Assembly: GCF_014851915.1 (NCBI RefSeq) | Contig: NZ_JACVAP010000001.1 | Location: 992,001 to 1,056,000, forward strand | Direction of reading: 5' to 3' | Length of the DNA stretch: 64,000 bases | From: Xanthomonas sp. XNM01 | GTDB lineage: Bacteria > Pseudomonadota > Gammaproteobacteria > Xanthomonadales > Xanthomonadaceae | Shown here: positions 29,537 to 38,795 of the stretch, piece after piece | Position numbering within the stretch: position 1 is the stretch's first letter | Layout of the letters: the number at the start of each line of letters is the position of its first letter | Made by a program: the position numbers and the translations under genes | Notes under the pieces: generated by a model | What the model was told of the DNA's origin: nothing | What the model saw: only the letters and a program-made list of their open reading frames with translations | The model's database searches: none

Positions 29537-31480
29537 ATGGCACTCTCTGATCTGACCGTCCGGCAGGCAAGGACCACCGGCAAGCGCTACACCCTCTCCG
29601 ACAACGACTGCCTGGGCCTGATGGTCTCTGCCGCAGGCGGCAAGTCGTGGATCTTCCGCTACTACTGGCTGGGCAAGCAGAAGCGCTTGTCCCTCGGCGG
29701 CTATCCCGCCCTCAGCCTGCGCGAGGCCCGCACCGAGCGGGACAAGGCCCAGGCCCTGCTCGCCAGGGGGATCGATCCCCAAATCGAGCGCGACCAGCGT
29801 CGGCACGCAGCCAAGCTGGCGGGCGAATACACCTTCAAGAATGTCTTCGATGCCTGGGTCGAGCATCGCCGCAAGGAACTCAAGGAAGGCCGCCAGAGCA
29901 CGCTGTCGCAGATCCTGCGCATCTTCAACAAAGACGTGCTGCCCACCCTAGGGAAGATGTCGATCTACGACATTCGCCGGCCCCAGCTCGTGGGCGTCGT
30001 GGCGGCGATCGAGAAGCGCAAGGCGTTCACCACCGCCGAGAAGGTGCGAACCTGGTTCAACCAGATGTTTCGCTATGCCCTGGTCATTGCAGAGGGACTG
30101 GAAGTCAACCCGGCTGCGGACCTGGACGTGGTAGCTGAACCCAAGCCTCCGGTGGCGCACAACCCCTACCTGCACCTGCCTGAGCTGCCCGAGTTCCTTC
30201 AGAAGCTCCGGCTCTACAACCCCCGTGGCTGGCAGACCCAGCTTGGTGTCCGTCTGCTGTTCCTGACGGGGGTGCGCACGGGCGAGTTGCGGCTGGCCGA
30301 ACCTGAGCAATTCGACCTCGACCGCGGCTTGTGGATCATCCCGCCGCAGGTCGTCAAGCAGCTCCAGGACGAAATGCGCAAGGCCGGCAAGCGGCCGCAG
30401 GACGTGCCGCCCTACATCGTGCCCCTGTCCCTGCAGGCCATCGAGATCGTGCGCTATCTCCTGGGCGTGATGCGTCCAGCGCAGAAGTACCTGCTGTCGC
30501 ATCGCAGCGAACTCAAGAAGCGTATCAGCGAGAACACCCTCAACAAGGCCGTGCAGCTCATGGGGTATGAGGGACGCCTGACCGGCCACGGCATCCGCGG
30601 CACTATCTCGACCGCGCTCAACGAGATTGGATACCCGAAGATTTGGGTGGACGCGCAGCTTTCGCACTCCGATCCGAACAAGGTCAGCTCGGCCTACAAC
30701 CACGCCAAGTATGTGGAGCCTCGGCGCCGCATGATGCAGGACTGGGCCGACCGTCTCGATCTGCTCGAACAGGGCGAAGTCGAAGCCGCGAGCGCGCACC
30801 TGACTATCCGCATCGACGGTGTGCCGGCGATGGCGGAAGTCGAGGAAGTGGCGGGCGCGGTCTCCACGACGGCCGAGCCTGCTGTCCCCGGCGTGCCGCC
30901 CGTGGTGGCCACGCCCATCGTCGTGACCCCCAACAGCGGCGGAATCACGTTCCAGCGGCTGTCGCAGGTGCCGCCGCCGCCGGTGCATGCCCCGGAGCCG
31001 GAAGTCTCCGCGATCCAGCGCGAGCGCGAGGAAATGCTGGCCATCTACGAGTCGCCGAACAATCTGCCGGTTCCTCTGTTCGGCAAGCTGGCCGGTAAGT
31101 CCAAGGACCAGATCAACCGCGAGCTGAAGGCGGGCAAGCTGCTGTCGATCAGCCTGGGCAACCGGGGTCAGCGGGTTCCCGACTGGCAACTGGTGCCGCT
31201 CAAGCACAAGCTGGCCCAAGTACTCATGAGCCAGTGCCCGCACGCGGATTCGTGGGACCTGTACCGCATGCTGACCCAGCCTCACCCCGACCTGGGTGAT
31301 CGCGCGGCTATCGATGCGGTCACGCCGACCAATGTGCCCGCGATCATCCGGGTCATCATGGGCGACTATCAACGCCATGAGGATGCGCCCGAGGCCGTTG
31401 CCTTGCGGCCCATCCCCGAGGATGTGCGGCTGAGCGTCCGTCGGTTGGTGGATAGCGCCGCGGTACTTGAGGGGGCTTAA
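29537..31480 (+). CDS. P4-type tyrosine recombinase fused to an antitoxin-like C-terminal domain
   Basis: A 647-residue integrase; TAGGAG seven bases before the ATG at 29537 decides the start over longer frames. Residues 1-410 are a P4-family recombinase: an N-terminal arm-binding domain (LSLGGYPALSLREAR), a core-binding domain, and a catalytic domain with R247 (TGVRTGE), H351/R354 (GHGIRG), H377 (LSHSDP) and Y392 (KYVEPRRRMM). After a Pro/Val-rich linker (430-490), residues ~510-610 (GKSKDQINRELKAGKLLSI, RVPDWQLVPLK, DLYRMLTQPHPDLGDRAAID) resemble the Xre/MbcA/ParS (DUF2384) antitoxin fold. All catalytic residues appear intact. Confidence 0.9.
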   Translation: MALSDLTVRQARTTGKRYTLSDNDCLGLMVSAAGGKSWIFRYYWLGKQKRLSLGGYPALSLREARTERDKAQALLARGIDPQIERDQRRHAAKLAGEYTFKNVFDAWVEHRRKELKEGRQSTLSQILRIFNKDVLPTLGKMSIYDIRRPQLVGVVAAIEKRKAFTTAEKVRTWFNQMFRYALVIAEGLEVNPAADLDVVAEPKPPVAHNPYLHLPELPEFLQKLRLYNPRGWQTQLGVRLLFLTGVRTGELRLAEPEQFDLDRGLWIIPPQVVKQLQDEMRKAGKRPQDVPPYIVPLSLQAIEIVRYLLGVMRPAQKYLLSHRSELKKRISENTLNKAVQLMGYEGRLTGHGIRGTISTALNEIGYPKIWVDAQLSHSDPNKVSSAYNHAKYVEPRRRMMQDWADRLDLLEQGEVEAASAHLTIRIDGVPAMAEVEEVAGAVSTTAEPAVPGVPPVVATPIVVTPNSGGITFQRLSQVPPPPVHAPEPEVSAIQREREEMLAIYESPNNLPVPLFGKLAGKSKDQINRELKAGKLLSISLGNRGQRVPDWQLVPLKHKLAQVLMSQCPHADSWDLYRMLTQPHPDLGDRAAIDAVTPTNVPAIIRVIMGDYQRHEDAPEAVALRPIPEDVRLSVRRLVDSAAVLEGA

Positions 31481-31491
31481 CCCCCGTCAAA

Positions 31492-31520
31492 CTACGGCCG
31501 GGGCATAGCTCCGGCCGTAG
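31492..31520. terminator. Bidirectional terminator-like hairpin between convergent genes
   Basis: A 10-bp perfect stem (31492-31501 with 31511-31520) and a 9-base loop lie between the integrase stop and the convergent LysR-like stop. A second short hairpin (GGGGG-CTTAA-CCCCC, 31471-31485) overlaps the integrase stop. T tracts are weak on both strands. Confidence 0.6.
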
Positions 31521-31528
31521 GGGTGTTA

Positions 31529-32170
31529 CTACGCGGCGTCGGCCCCGGTGACTTGCATCGCTCTGTGCTCGAACCGCTCAGAAACGGAGTCGGCTTGCGC
31601 GTGGGGTCGCTGCAGGTAGGTCACGATTTCATAGGGGCCGTCGGCGAGTGGTCGCATGGTGATTCCCCAGCCGTGGGCACGCTCGATGCGCGATTGCGCA
31701 GATACCCCGATGCCATAGCCGGCCGCAACCCAAAGCGCCATCATCTCGAAAGAGGCCACCTGCTGGACGTTCTCCTGGTCCACCGGCATGAGGGAGGCCA
31801 GCCTCTCATCAAGCAGCGGGCAAGCCTCTGCCTGCCAGCGATAGATGGGATAGTCCTGGAGATCGGCGATGGTCAGTTTCGCTTGGTCAGATAGGCGGAA
31901 CCGTGGCGGCATGGCGATGGCCATGTTCTCGGTCCACAAGGGCTGCGTTTTGAGAGCCGGGTCGCTCTGCCCCTGAAGCGACATTCCTGCGTCGTAGCGA
32001 CCTTTACGAAGGCCCTCAACCAGAGCGTCGTCCGCAACCTCAAAAAACGTGAGGGTGACGCTTGGCTCTTCAGCGCGTTGCCGCGCGAGAAGCGCCGAAA
32101 GTTGTGATGACGGTACGCCCGGTGCTACCGCAAGCCTAAGACGGGGGTGCGGGCTGGTGGCATCGTGCAT
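31529..32170 (-). CDS. LysR substrate-binding domain protein lacking the HTH
   Basis: A 213-residue protein that begins directly in a LysR effector domain (RLRLAVAPGVPSSQLSALLARQ and ending with VAAGYGIGVSAQSRIERA). The ~85-residue winged-helix DNA-binding domain of LysR proteins is absent, and no HTH-coding sequence lies upstream. The ATG at 32170 follows a G-rich ribosome binding site; a TTG four codons earlier is possible. It is divergent from an Xre gene across 104 bp with an operator-like palindrome. It may sense a ligand and work through a DNA-binding partner. Confidence 0.8.
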   Translation of the reverse strand: MHDATSPHPRLRLAVAPGVPSSQLSALLARQRAEEPSVTLTFFEVADDALVEGLRKGRYDAGMSLQGQSDPALKTQPLWTENMAIAMPPRFRLSDQAKLTIADLQDYPIYRWQAEACPLLDERLASLMPVDQENVQQVASFEMMALWVAAGYGIGVSAQSRIERAHGWGITMRPLADGPYEIVTYLQRPHAQADSVSERFEHRAMQVTGADAA

Positions 32171-32225
32171 AAGAGCCCCCAAGAAGAGAATTGATCAAGA
32201 AACCAATCCGACATGATACGCATGA

Positions 32226-32252
32226 GTTAAATTTAACGTGGTTAAATTCTAG
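32226..32252. promoter_or_regulatory. Operator-like palindrome and half-site in divergent promoter
   Basis: GTTAAATTTAAC (32226-32237) is a perfect 12-bp palindrome. Its half GTTAAATT recurs at 32241 (15-bp phase). The surrounding ~70 bp are notably AT-rich in a GC-rich genome. The position, between divergent LysR-like and Xre genes, suggests an autoregulatory operator, probably for the Xre protein. Confidence 0.6.
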
Positions 32253-32274
32253 TGACTGCTCGACGCTTCTGCTA

Positions 32275-32571
32275 ATGCAGAAGCGTACTGTTCAACGCGG
32301 CCGTCCCCCCGGCACAACCCGATATGAAGCCGAGCCAGCGCTGGCTTTTGGCAAGGCTGTGCGCGCGTTTCGTATGGATCAGGGTGTTGCTCAGGAGGAA
32401 CTGGCTGCGCTGGCCGGAATCGAGCGTTCGCACATGGGCAAGATCGAGCGAGGGGAGCACTTGCCCTCGCTGGCCGTGATCCTGAAAGTTGCCGCAGCGC
32501 TCAGAATGAGCGGCACCGAGCTGATGGCTGCAACCGAACGCAATCTTCATGCCGATGCCGATGCAGGCTGA
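32275..32571 (+). CDS. Xre-family helix-turn-helix regulator
   Basis: A 98-residue protein. A basic N-terminus (MQKRTVQRGRPPG) precedes a Cro/C1-type HTH (VRAFRMDQGVAQEELAALAG, then SHMGKIERGEHLPSLAVILKVAAAL). The start at 32275 was chosen because an in-frame extension would translate through the operator. Xre proteins of this size commonly control integrating elements. No good Shine-Dalgarno is visible, suggesting a leaderless or weakly translated message. Confidence 0.82.
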   Translation: MQKRTVQRGRPPGTTRYEAEPALAFGKAVRAFRMDQGVAQEELAALAGIERSHMGKIERGEHLPSLAVILKVAAALRMSGTELMAATERNLHADADAG

Positions 32572-32592
32572 TGCCGCACCAGAAATAGACCT

Positions 32593-33483
32593 TTATCCGT
32601 CCTTCTGCGAACGCAAGCGAATTATGAAACGCTCCAATGCAGGGCATAAAGTGTCACTGCGAGGTCGAAGCAGGTAGGTGGTTATCACGGCCGAATCCAC
32701 GGCCAATGGGCGGGCAATCACGTCCGCACGTTGGCTGAGCGCGAGCCTTGCGGCCGTTGTGAAGCCCAGGCCGTATCCAGCCCCGACCAAGGTCAGCATC
32801 ATGTCCAACGAGGATGCGTGCTCGACGACATTGGGCTCTCGCTCCAGCGGCCGCAGAAGCCGTGTCAATTCGCGGCAGTAGCCCTCGCAAACTTGCGGGT
32901 CACACAGCACGAGCGGATACGAGACAAGTTCTGGAAGTGGCACTTCCTTGTGAGCAAGCAGTGGATGCCGAGCGGGCACTGCCAAGATCAGCGGGTCATG
33001 CCATATCGGCTCCGTGATGATTTCCTCGCCGACTTCTGCGGTGTGGGCGAACCCGATTGTGAAGTCGCCCGATCGCAGTCCACGCAATTGCTCGGACAGA
33101 GGAACTTCGGCCAGTCGAATTTCAATCTCAGGTTCTTCTTCGCGGCAGTGCGCGAGGAAGGCGGACAGGCGCTGGTCAACGGTGCCATCGGATATAGCGA
33201 TGCGCAGGCTGCCTTGCAAACCTGCCGCGATGGCCTTGACGTTCTCCCGGCCTTGCTCCAAAGCCGCGAACACTCTGCGCACGTCCTGCAAGAAGGCCGC
33301 TCCGGCTGGGGTCAGACGGGTCCCTCTCCGGTCCCGGTCAAACAGCGTTGCGCCCAGTTCGTCCTCAAGCTCTTTGATGGCCCGGGAGAGCGGTGGCTGC
33401 TCGATGTGCAGGCGTTCGGCCGCCCTCGTGAAATGCAACTCCTCAGCTAAGACGACGAAGCAGCGAAGATGTCGCAATTCCAT
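32593..33483 (-). CDS. LysR-family transcriptional regulator
   Basis: A 296-residue complete LysR protein. The winged HTH (MELRHLRCFVVLAEELHFTRAAERL and QPPLSRAIKELEDELGATLF) is followed by an effector domain. AGGAG lies eight bases before the ATG at 33483, and the in-frame upstream codons have no site. ELHFTRAAERLHIEQPPLSRAI resembles the BenM/CatR-like group that responds to aromatic acids, but the ligand is unknown. It is convergent with the Xre gene (21-bp gap) and divergent from the mocA-like gene. Confidence 0.9.
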   Translation of the reverse strand: MELRHLRCFVVLAEELHFTRAAERLHIEQPPLSRAIKELEDELGATLFDRDRRGTRLTPAGAAFLQDVRRVFAALEQGRENVKAIAAGLQGSLRIAISDGTVDQRLSAFLAHCREEEPEIEIRLAEVPLSEQLRGLRSGDFTIGFAHTAEVGEEIITEPIWHDPLILAVPARHPLLAHKEVPLPELVSYPLVLCDPQVCEGYCRELTRLLRPLEREPNVVEHASSLDMMLTLVGAGYGLGFTTAARLALSQRADVIARPLAVDSAVITTYLLRPRSDTLCPALERFIIRLRSQKDG

Positions 33484-33813
33484 GAGCCATGCTCCTAGTG
33501 AACTCTGAAAGCACACCTTGCATGGCGTCGTGGCGACAAACTTTGGGCGGGCAATGCTCAGTGCAGTGAGTTGATCGACGTGACTTGCTGGCCAACACTG
33601 CGGACCCGCTAGGTGTCGCCCTCGGCCATTCGAGGCGGTTGCTGGGCTATCGCCCTACTGCAAATGCATGCGGCAATACGGCTTATCTATTGAGTTTTGC
33701 AAAAATCGACGCGGCTGACTACCTGATGAATACTTAAAGCGCCTATTAGATGGGCTAATTAGATGACAGAGCATTTTTCTCGGAGAATTCTTGGATTTAC
33801 AGCGTAGGCCAAC
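33484..33813. promoter_or_regulatory. Divergent region between LysR and mocA-like genes
   Basis: 330 bp without a gene. The right part is AT-rich and holds the 47-bp box listed at 33716-33762. After the box, GGAG (about 33780) is followed by TTG-GAT-TTA-CAG-CGT, which could be the degraded start of a LysR-type gene (consensus start MDLRQL); this is speculative. Confidence 0.5.
33716..33762 (+). promoter_or_regulatory. LysR-type promoter box, copy A (mocA-xdhC)
   Basis: This 47-bp block matches 59576-59622 at 39 of 47 positions by hand count. It includes a shared 13-mer ATGAATACTTAAA and the palindrome CTAATTAG. Copy A contains a perfect inverted repeat ATTAG-N5-CTAAT (33745-33759) of the T-N11-A class bound by LysR regulators. 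It ends 51 bases before the mocA-like start. Confidence 0.65.
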
Positions 33814-34389
33814 ATGCGGGAACATCACTCGCCTACCGTGATCGTCCTGGCTGCGGGGCGCGGTGAGCGTTTCACCCGCTCGGGCGGTGCGACCCACAAG
33901 CTCGATGCACTGCTGGGCGGTGTGCCCGTGTTGGAGCGCCTGCTGAGCAGAGTGGCTGCGTCGGGCCTGCCGTGGCACGTCGTGCGGCCCAGGGATGACC
34001 AATTGGCCGCGGTGGACGGCATGGGCGACTCCATCGCGCGCGGCGTGGCCGCCACGCTGGGAGCGTCTGGCTGGCTGATCCTGCCGGGTGACCTGCCGCT
34101 GGTCGAGCCGCAAAGCCTGCTACAGGTGGCGCAAGGGCTGGCCGCGCAGCCTGTGGTCGTGCCGTTCTGGCAGGGCCGCCAAGGCCATCCGGTCGGCTTC
34201 GCACGGGAATGCTGCACGGCGTTGATGGCGCTGCATGGCGATGTAGGCGCCGCTGCCATCGTGCGTGCGCATCATCAGGCTGCGGCGGTACTGGAACTGC
34301 ATCTGGACGATCCGGGGATCGTGACGGACATCGACACGCGGGAAGACCTGGCACGGGCCGAAGCCCTACTGGCCGATCCCGATGTGTAG
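33814..34389 (+). CDS. MocA-like molybdenum cofactor nucleotidyltransferase
   Basis: A 191-residue NTP-transferase. VIVLAAGRGERFTRSGGATHKL is the nucleotide-binding motif of MobA/MocA, and GWLILPGDLPLVEP supplies the metal-binding Asp. MocA converts Mo-molybdopterin to its cytosine dinucleotide, the form used by xanthine-dehydrogenase-family enzymes such as PaoABC encoded nearby. It is followed by xdhC 11 bases downstream. CTP versus GTP specificity is inferred from context only. Confidence 0.83.
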   Translation: MREHHSPTVIVLAAGRGERFTRSGGATHKLDALLGGVPVLERLLSRVAASGLPWHVVRPRDDQLAAVDGMGDSIARGVAATLGASGWLILPGDLPLVEPQSLLQVAQGLAAQPVVVPFWQGRQGHPVGFARECCTALMALHGDVGAAAIVRAHHQAAAVLELHLDDPGIVTDIDTREDLARAEALLADPDV

Positions 34390-34400
34390 GGAGCGAAGCA

Positions 34401-35414
34401 ATGGAGAGCGTTGATGTGCGCGTGTTGCGCGCCGCGCGCGACTGGCATGCGGCCGGGCACCGGCTGATGCTGGTCACGGTGGTCAAGACTTGGGGTTCGT
34501 CGCCGCGGCCGGTCGGCTCGATGATGGCGCTGCGCGATGACGGGCGCTGCATCGGCTCGGTTTCGGGCGGCTGCATCGAGGACGACCTGGTGCATCGCTA
34601 TACCAGCGCCTATGCCGAGGGGAGCATGCCGCGCTCGGCACCTACGCTGGTGCGCTACGGTGTCACGGCGGACGAGGCGCACCGCTTCGGCCTGCCTTGC
34701 GGCGGCACCCTGGAACTGCTGCTCGAATTTCAGCCCGGTTTTGCGGCGCTCGATGAACTGGTGCGGCGGCTCGAATCGGGCCAGCTCGTGCATCGCACGG
34801 TGGACTGCACGACGGGAGCGGTAGCGTTGGCGACCCCATCCGCTCCCGAGGAACTGCATTTCGACGGCAACACGCTTTCCAGCACACTCGGGCCGCAGTA
34901 CCGGATGCTGCTCATCGGTGCCGGCGCGCTGGCCGAGTACGTGGCGACGATGGCACTGTTCAACGACTTCGCGGTGACGGTCTGCGACCCGCGCGTCGAG
35001 CACCGGGACACATGGTCGGTGCCAGGCGTGGAGATCACCACGGAGATGCCGGATGATGCAGTGAGCGCCCTCAAGCCCGATGCGCGGACCTGCATCGTGG
35101 CCTTGAGCCACGACCCCAAGCTCGATGACCTGGCGCTGCTGGAGGCACTGCACAGCCCTGCGTTCTACGTGGGCGCCATTGGCTCGCGCCGCAATGCGAG
35201 CAGCCGCCGTCAGCGCTTCATCGAACATTTCGACGAGACGGAAGAATCCCTGCTGCGCCTGCACTCGCCGGTAGGCCTGTACATCGGCAGCAAGACGCCC
35301 GCCGAGATCGCGGTGAGCGTCATGGCCGAGATCCTAGCCGTCAAGAACGGCGCGGTGCCGCCACGCCGGCTGCGGGCCGAGTCTCCCGAGGCAACTCGCT
35401 GTGCTGATGCGTGA
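34401..35414 (+). CDS. xdhC: XdhC/PaoD-family Mo-cofactor insertion chaperone
   Basis: A 337-residue protein with two XdhC domains. The N-terminal part has VTVVKTWGSSPRPVGSMMAL and GSVSGGCIEDDLV; the C-terminal part has a Rossmann-like fold (MLLIGAGALAEYVATMA, ALSHDPKLDDLALLEAL, YVGAIGSRRN). Family members bind and sulfurate the cofactor before inserting it into xanthine dehydrogenase-like enzymes, and E. coli PaoD serves PaoABC. It is convergent with the AKR gene, with only three bases between the stops. Confidence 0.9.
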   Translation: MESVDVRVLRAARDWHAAGHRLMLVTVVKTWGSSPRPVGSMMALRDDGRCIGSVSGGCIEDDLVHRYTSAYAEGSMPRSAPTLVRYGVTADEAHRFGLPCGGTLELLLEFQPGFAALDELVRRLESGQLVHRTVDCTTGAVALATPSAPEELHFDGNTLSSTLGPQYRMLLIGAGALAEYVATMALFNDFAVTVCDPRVEHRDTWSVPGVEITTEMPDDAVSALKPDARTCIVALSHDPKLDDLALLEALHSPAFYVGAIGSRRNASSRRQRFIEHFDETEESLLRLHSPVGLYIGSKTPAEIAVSVMAEILAVKNGAVPPRRLRAESPEATRCADA

Positions 35415-35417
35415 CGT

Positions 35418-36347
<930 letters not shown>

Positions 36348-38795
36348 TCATTTCGGGGCCGCTGGCAGTGCGAAGGCCACCAGTTTTGTGCCCGGCTTGG
36401 TGCCGTAGGCGGGCCTGCCGCCCTCAGCCACCACCACGAACTGCCGCCCGCTGACTGGGCTGCGGTAGGTCATCGGCGTCGCGTTGGCGCTGGTGGCGAG
36501 ACGGCTGCTCCACAGCTCCTTGCCGGTGGCGGCATCCAGCGCCCGGAAGGTGTGCTCGGCCGCACCGCCGACGAACACCAGGCCGCCGCGTGTAGTCACC
36601 GCGCCGCCCGCGGTCGGCGTTCCGATGGTGATGGGGAGCATCGTCTTGATACCCAGCTTCAGCGGTCCGATGTCGCGCCCGGTGCCGAACGGCTTGGACC
36701 AGAGCAGCTTGCCGTTCACCAGATCGACGCCAGCGATCAGGCCCCATGGCGGCGCCGTGCAAGGCGAGCCCAGCGGCGAGAGAAACGGCGTGCGGTAGGC
36801 GCCATAGGGCGTGTTCAGCATCGGCTGGTCGGTCTGGCCACCCGCATCCAGGCCCGGCGCGATCTGGAAGTTGCGGCGCGTGGACTCCTCCCGCGTGATC
36901 AGTTCGAGCCGGTCCGGCACCTGGGTCCAGTTGACGATCATGATGCCGCGGTCGGCGTCGAGGGAGATGCCGTTCCAGTTGACGCCGCCCATGGAGCCGG
37001 GCGCGATCACGATGGTCTTGTTGAGCGTCACGGGAGTGAACATGCCCTCGTAGCGCGAGCGCTTGAACTCGATGCGGCAGTAGAGTTGGTCGAGCGGCGT
37101 CATGCCCCACATGTCCTTCTCGCGCAGCTCGGGTTCGCGGAAGGCCGGCAGGTCGCTGGATTCAGGCTGCGTCGGGGACAGGCGCTCGCCCTCGGCGATG
37201 CCGCCCTGTGGCACGGGCAACTCGCGCACCGTCTTGATCGGCTCGCCGGTCTCGCGGTCGAGCACGAAGATTTCGCCGCGCTTGGTTGGCTGGATCAACG
37301 CTGGTCGCACGCCCTGCGGCGTGGGCAGGTTGGCCAAGGTCGGCTGCGAGGCGACGTCGTAGTCCCAGATGTCGTGGTGGGTGGTCTGGAAGCGCCAGCG
37401 CATCCGGCCGGTCTCGGCATCGAGCGCGACGACAGCGCTGCCGATGTCGTCGTCAAACGGGCGGCGCTGGCCGCCGTAGGCATCGGGCGTGGCGCCACCC
37501 ATCGGCATATAGACCAAGCCGAGCTTCTCGTCGGCGCTGATCGGTGCCCAACTGTTCGGCAGGGAGGGCGTATAGACCTCGCCCTCCGGCGGTGCGCCGA
37601 TGCGATCCGGCACGCCGGCGTCGAAGGCCCAGGCAAGTTCGCCGGTCACAGCGTCGAAGGCCCGCATGACACCGGAGGGACCGCCCCAGTACTGGCCGTC
37701 CGGGATGCCGCCGCCGACCACCACCTTGCCGCGGATTACCTGCGGCGCCGAGCTGACGTAGAACAGGCCATGCGGATAGGTGCCGATCCCCTGTTGCAGA
37801 TCGACCAGGCCTTTGTTGCCGAAGCCAGGGCAGAGTTCGCCCGTGCGTGCGTCGATGGCGGCCAGGGTCGGGTTGTGGCTGGGGGCGAAAATGCGCTCCG
37901 CGCACATGCTGCCTTGCGGGGCGTCCGGCACCTTGTAGTAGGCCACGCCGCGGCAGGGCTTGCCGGACGGCTCCTGGCCGTTGGAGACGTTGCGCCGCCA
38001 GCGAACCTCCCCGGTCTCGGCGTCGAACGCATGCACGCCGTTGTTCCCATCGCAGGCGTACAGCGTGCCGCCAACCATGATGGGCGTGACCTGCAGCGCG
38101 TTCATCTCGCCGGGCACCGTCGCCACCATCTCGGCCTCCCAGACCTTGGTCAGGCCGGTGACGTTGGTGGTATTGATCTGATCGAGCAGGCTGAAACGTG
38201 TGCCGCCCTGGTCGTTGCCGTAGGCCTGCCAGTCGTCGCGGTCGATCGTCGCCAGCGGCTGAGGCAGTGCGCCCGGCGCCTGCGCCTGGACACCGCGTCG
38301 CAGGGAGGGCACTTCGGTGTCCTCGCCCAGGCTATGGGCAATGCCGCCCACGACCACCGCTGCGACCAGAGCGCCAGCAAAGGTGGCTCGACCAGGAAGC
38401 TGCCACGGCGACGGTAGCCGCCTGATCGATGGCAGCAACAACAACGCCGCGAGGACGAAGGGCGCAATCAGCCGGGGTGCGAGTTGCCAGCCGGAGAAGC
38501 CGACTTCCCAAAGGCTCCACGCCACGGTCCAGACCAGCATCGCGCCATAGACCCAAGCCCCTCGTGCATCGCCGCGCCAGATCAGCACGCTGCTCAGCAC
38601 ATAGGCCAAGCCGGTGACCAGGTAGTAGACCGAGCCGCCGTTGGCGACCAGGATCACACCACCCACCGCAAGCGCCAAGCCGAATACAAGCAGGATCAGC
38701 GCGGCGATGCGCCGGGGCCACGAATGAGACGACTGGGCGGTGAAGTCTTGAGGACTCTTCGCCTTGGAGTGCGTTGCGGGGGTGGGTGAAGTCAC
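36348..38795 (-). CDS. gcd: Membrane-bound PQQ-dependent glucose-type dehydrogenase
   Basis: An 815-residue quinoprotein. The N-terminus has five transmembrane helices (about 28-155), as in E. coli Gcd, followed by an eight-bladed PQQ propeller. Tryptophan-docking type repeats and the family stretches GKPCRGVAYY, TTHHDIWDYDVASQP, PGSMGGVNWNG and FVGGAAEHTFRALD are visible. It oxidises aldoses (or quinate-like substrates) in the periplasm and passes electrons to ubiquinone. The GTG start overlaps the paoC stop by four bases. No pqq biosynthesis genes are in the window. Confidence 0.9.
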   Translation of the reverse strand: MTSPTPATHSKAKSPQDFTAQSSHSWPRRIAALILLVFGLALAVGGVILVANGGSVYYLVTGLAYVLSSVLIWRGDARGAWVYGAMLVWTVAWSLWEVGFSGWQLAPRLIAPFVLAALLLLPSIRRLPSPWQLPGRATFAGALVAAVVVGGIAHSLGEDTEVPSLRRGVQAQAPGALPQPLATIDRDDWQAYGNDQGGTRFSLLDQINTTNVTGLTKVWEAEMVATVPGEMNALQVTPIMVGGTLYACDGNNGVHAFDAETGEVRWRRNVSNGQEPSGKPCRGVAYYKVPDAPQGSMCAERIFAPSHNPTLAAIDARTGELCPGFGNKGLVDLQQGIGTYPHGLFYVSSAPQVIRGKVVVGGGIPDGQYWGGPSGVMRAFDAVTGELAWAFDAGVPDRIGAPPEGEVYTPSLPNSWAPISADEKLGLVYMPMGGATPDAYGGQRRPFDDDIGSAVVALDAETGRMRWRFQTTHHDIWDYDVASQPTLANLPTPQGVRPALIQPTKRGEIFVLDRETGEPIKTVRELPVPQGGIAEGERLSPTQPESSDLPAFREPELREKDMWGMTPLDQLYCRIEFKRSRYEGMFTPVTLNKTIVIAPGSMGGVNWNGISLDADRGIMIVNWTQVPDRLELITREESTRRNFQIAPGLDAGGQTDQPMLNTPYGAYRTPFLSPLGSPCTAPPWGLIAGVDLVNGKLLWSKPFGTGRDIGPLKLGIKTMLPITIGTPTAGGAVTTRGGLVFVGGAAEHTFRALDAATGKELWSSRLATSANATPMTYRSPVSGRQFVVVAEGGRPAYGTKPGTKLVAFALPAAPK

